A DNA stretch of 64,000 nucleotides from Burkholderia sp. 9120. GTDB taxonomy: Bacteria > Pseudomonadota > Gammaproteobacteria > Burkholderiales > Burkholderiaceae. The stretch lies in contig NZ_JQNA01000001.1 of NCBI RefSeq assembly GCF_000745015.1, positions 558,001 to 622,000 of the forward strand, read 5' to 3'. The notes under the pieces are model-generated. The model was not told the DNA's origin and searched no databases. It worked only from the letters and a program-made list of their open reading frames with translations. The position numbers and the translations under genes were made by a program. Every line of letters starts with the position of its first letter. Within the stretch, counting starts at the first letter, position 1. This document shows positions 63,554-64,000 of this stretch, in pieces.

Positions 63554-64000
63554 GGGTGTTCGGTAGGGAGCGGCGAGAGGTTTCCGCAAGTGTAGTAAAA
63601 CAACGAAAAATTAGCAATTTTAAGCACTTATACGCGCTCCTTAAACCGGCTTGTAAGCTCCGATCGCAAAAACACAAATAAGTGCCACCGGTCGATCGAA
63701 AAAAACAATCGCTACCGGGCATCGCCCCGTCGTCGCCGTCATGCACTCGAATCGAGATGATTCTTCCAGCATAACGGCAATATCGAGACAACCTTGATCA
63801 GGGGAAATACGGTCCGAGCACAGGCGGGTGACGCATTGCCCGTGCCATGGAACGTCGCTGGGGTCTCGCTGCGCCGCTGTTAAACGCCTGCTGGAAACCG
63901 CCAACGCGCATTCGACACGCATAGCGCATTAACGTTCCGTGACAGTTTCCGGTTTACATCGATTTGTCGATTACGGATTTTTTGTCACAGATCAGATGTT
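63554..64000. other. AT-richer intergenic region at the window end
   Basis: No gene could be supported in these 447 bases. The composition is less GC-rich than its surroundings. Near the right edge, ATCGA-TTTG-TCGAT (63958-63971) forms a small hairpin, and GTGACA (63939-63944) pairs with TGTCAC (63983-63988). It probably holds promoters for the PBP7-type gene and for a gene beyond the edge. Confidence 0.4.

Noticed and set aside
63641..63922. 93-codon minus-strand frame upstream of the PBP7-type gene
   Set aside because: No ribosome site or family-like sequence; mixed composition typical of intergenic DNA.

Overview
The window is a stretch of chromosome from a beta-proteobacterium of the Burkholderiaceae, most probably Paraburkholderia or Burkholderia. 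The evidence is high-GC codon use, product sequences and gene orders typical of that group: hfq-hflX-hflK-hflC-DUF2065-hisZ-purA; rlmN-rodZ-ispG-hisS-yfgM-bamB-der; pyrG-kdsA-eno-ftsB; iscRSUA-hscBA-fdx-iscX. The genus is inferred from pattern recognition, not from a database search.

Layout. 1-475: start of a kup potassium transporter, cut by the window edge. 806-18191: a long minus-strand series covering nucleotide metabolism (prt, purA, ndk), histidine regulation and charging (hisZ, hisS), membrane quality control (hflC, hflK), GTPases of ribosome biology (hflX, der), the RNA chaperone hfq, outer-membrane assembly (bamB), isoprenoid synthesis (ispG), cell shape (rodZ) and rRNA/tRNA methylation (rlmN). 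18506-28851: a Bax-inhibitor-1 membrane protein on plus, then a minus-strand group with a metallo-beta-lactamase-fold hydrolase, bamC, dapA, a methyltransferase, trpS, a site-2-type protease, yciO, a PHP phosphoesterase, an alpha/beta hydrolase and a DUF455 ferritin-like protein. 29143-31271, plus: gamma-carbonic anhydrase, hslO (Hsp33) and a small lipoprotein. 31399-43433, minus: ftsB, eno, kdsA, pyrG, a hydrolase, comEC, tatD, lolD, lolC and an 81-residue unknown. 43609-50552, plus: an uncharacterised 390-residue protein, recJ, prfB (with the +1 programmed frameshift), lysS and a glycine-zipper protein. 50666-57594, minus: the complete isc iron-sulfur operon, with a low-molecular-weight phosphatase upstream. 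57780-63553: two small envelope proteins, lutB and lutA divergent from an IclR-type regulator, and a PBP7-type peptidase.

The content is overwhelmingly housekeeping: translation, Fe-S assembly, envelope biogenesis and central metabolism. I saw no insertion sequence, prophage, CRISPR array, toxin-antitoxin or defence cassette, and recognised no tRNA or rRNA gene. I do not think the window holds a novel system.

The points most worth a second look are: an apparent one-base frameshift near the 5' end of comEC, plus in-frame hexanucleotide repeats inside it; two tandem IscR-type operators over the isc promoter, with a terminator-like hairpin inside the isc operon; a lutA-lutB pair with no lutC beside it and a clean dyad in the lutA/iclR gap; a 12-bp-period degenerate repeat after the DUF455 gene; and several long perfect stem-loops at gene ends.
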